Assembly (NCBI GenBank): GCA_934418295.1
Contig: CAKRWZ010000055.1
Location: forward strand, 1-11,851
Source: an uncultured Mediterraneibacter sp.
GTDB lineage: Bacteria; Bacillota; Clostridia; Lachnospirales; Lachnospiraceae
DNA length: 11,851 nt
Direction of reading: 5' to 3'
Every line of letters starts with the position of its first letter. The first letter of the stretch is position 1. Of the stretch, positions 11,817 to 11,851 are shown piece after piece. The notes under the pieces were generated by a model. The model did not search any database, was not told the origin of the DNA, and was given only the letters and a program-made list of their open reading frames with translations. The position numbers were made by a program, and so were the translations under genes.

Positions 11817-11851
11817 ATGAAAAAGACAGAAATCAAGAAAGAAAATGTAAG
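11817..11851 (+). CDS. Start of a truncated gene (N-terminal 11 residues)
   Basis: ATG at 11817 begins a frame that runs to the window edge and encodes MKKTEIKKENV. GTGGAG at 11803-11808 lies 8 nt upstream, and a consensus promoter precedes it. The lysine-rich start could be cytoplasmic; too little is visible to name it. It is divergent from the two-component pair and shares its promoter region. Confidence 0.55.
   Translation, partial: MKKTEIKKENV

Overview
The window is bacterial, with moderate GC, AAGGAG-type ribosome sites, short intergenic gaps, consensus sigma-A promoters and hairpin plus T-run terminators. The gene content (superoxide reductase, Crp/Fnr regulator, prolyl-tRNA editing protein, ThrH, YARHG protein, AgrC/LytTR-type two-component pair) points to an anaerobic Firmicute of class Clostridia. 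Lachnospiraceae is plausible, but this is inferred from style and gene set, not from a marker gene. I see no rRNA, tRNA, CRISPR array, insertion sequence or phage gene.

Left part (1-2423, plus strand). The tail of a zinc-ribbon protein ends at a terminator. After a structured gap, a consensus promoter drives a three-gene run: a YgjP/DUF45 zinc metallopeptidase, a YbaK/ProX-type prolyl-tRNA editing protein and a Crp/Fnr-type regulator with a Cys-x2-Cys-x3-Cys cluster. The run closes with two hairpins. Facing it on the minus strand is a superoxide reductase that keeps the catalytic iron ligands but has lost every cysteine of the accessory rubredoxin-like centre.

Middle part (2796-7528, plus strand). 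This is a membrane-lipid block. A GT28 diacylglycerol glycosyltransferase-like gene is coupled to a divergent PlsY-like acyltransferase. After an unrecognised 97-residue protein with its own promoter, pgsA overlaps a two-HKD cardiolipin synthase. Together these could supply phosphatidic acid precursors, glycolipid, phosphatidylglycerol and cardiolipin. A two-way terminator separates the block from thrH on the minus strand.

Right part (7529-11851). thrH and a zinc-ribbon/acidic/transmembrane/YARHG protein diverge from a repeat-rich control region. The YARHG gene meets a GHKL histidine kinase tail to tail with only 2 bp between stop codons, and a terminator hairpin spans both stops. The kinase is co-transcribed behind a LytTR response regulator. 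That pair diverges from a truncated plus-strand gene through two near-consensus promoters whose -35 boxes overlap almost completely.

I do not see a clear new defence or mobile system. The items most worth a second look are the cysteine-less superoxide reductase, the lipid block with its unusual PlsY and its 97-residue neighbour, the YARHG protein beside an orphan sensor pair, and several promoters with dyads placed exactly in or over their core elements.
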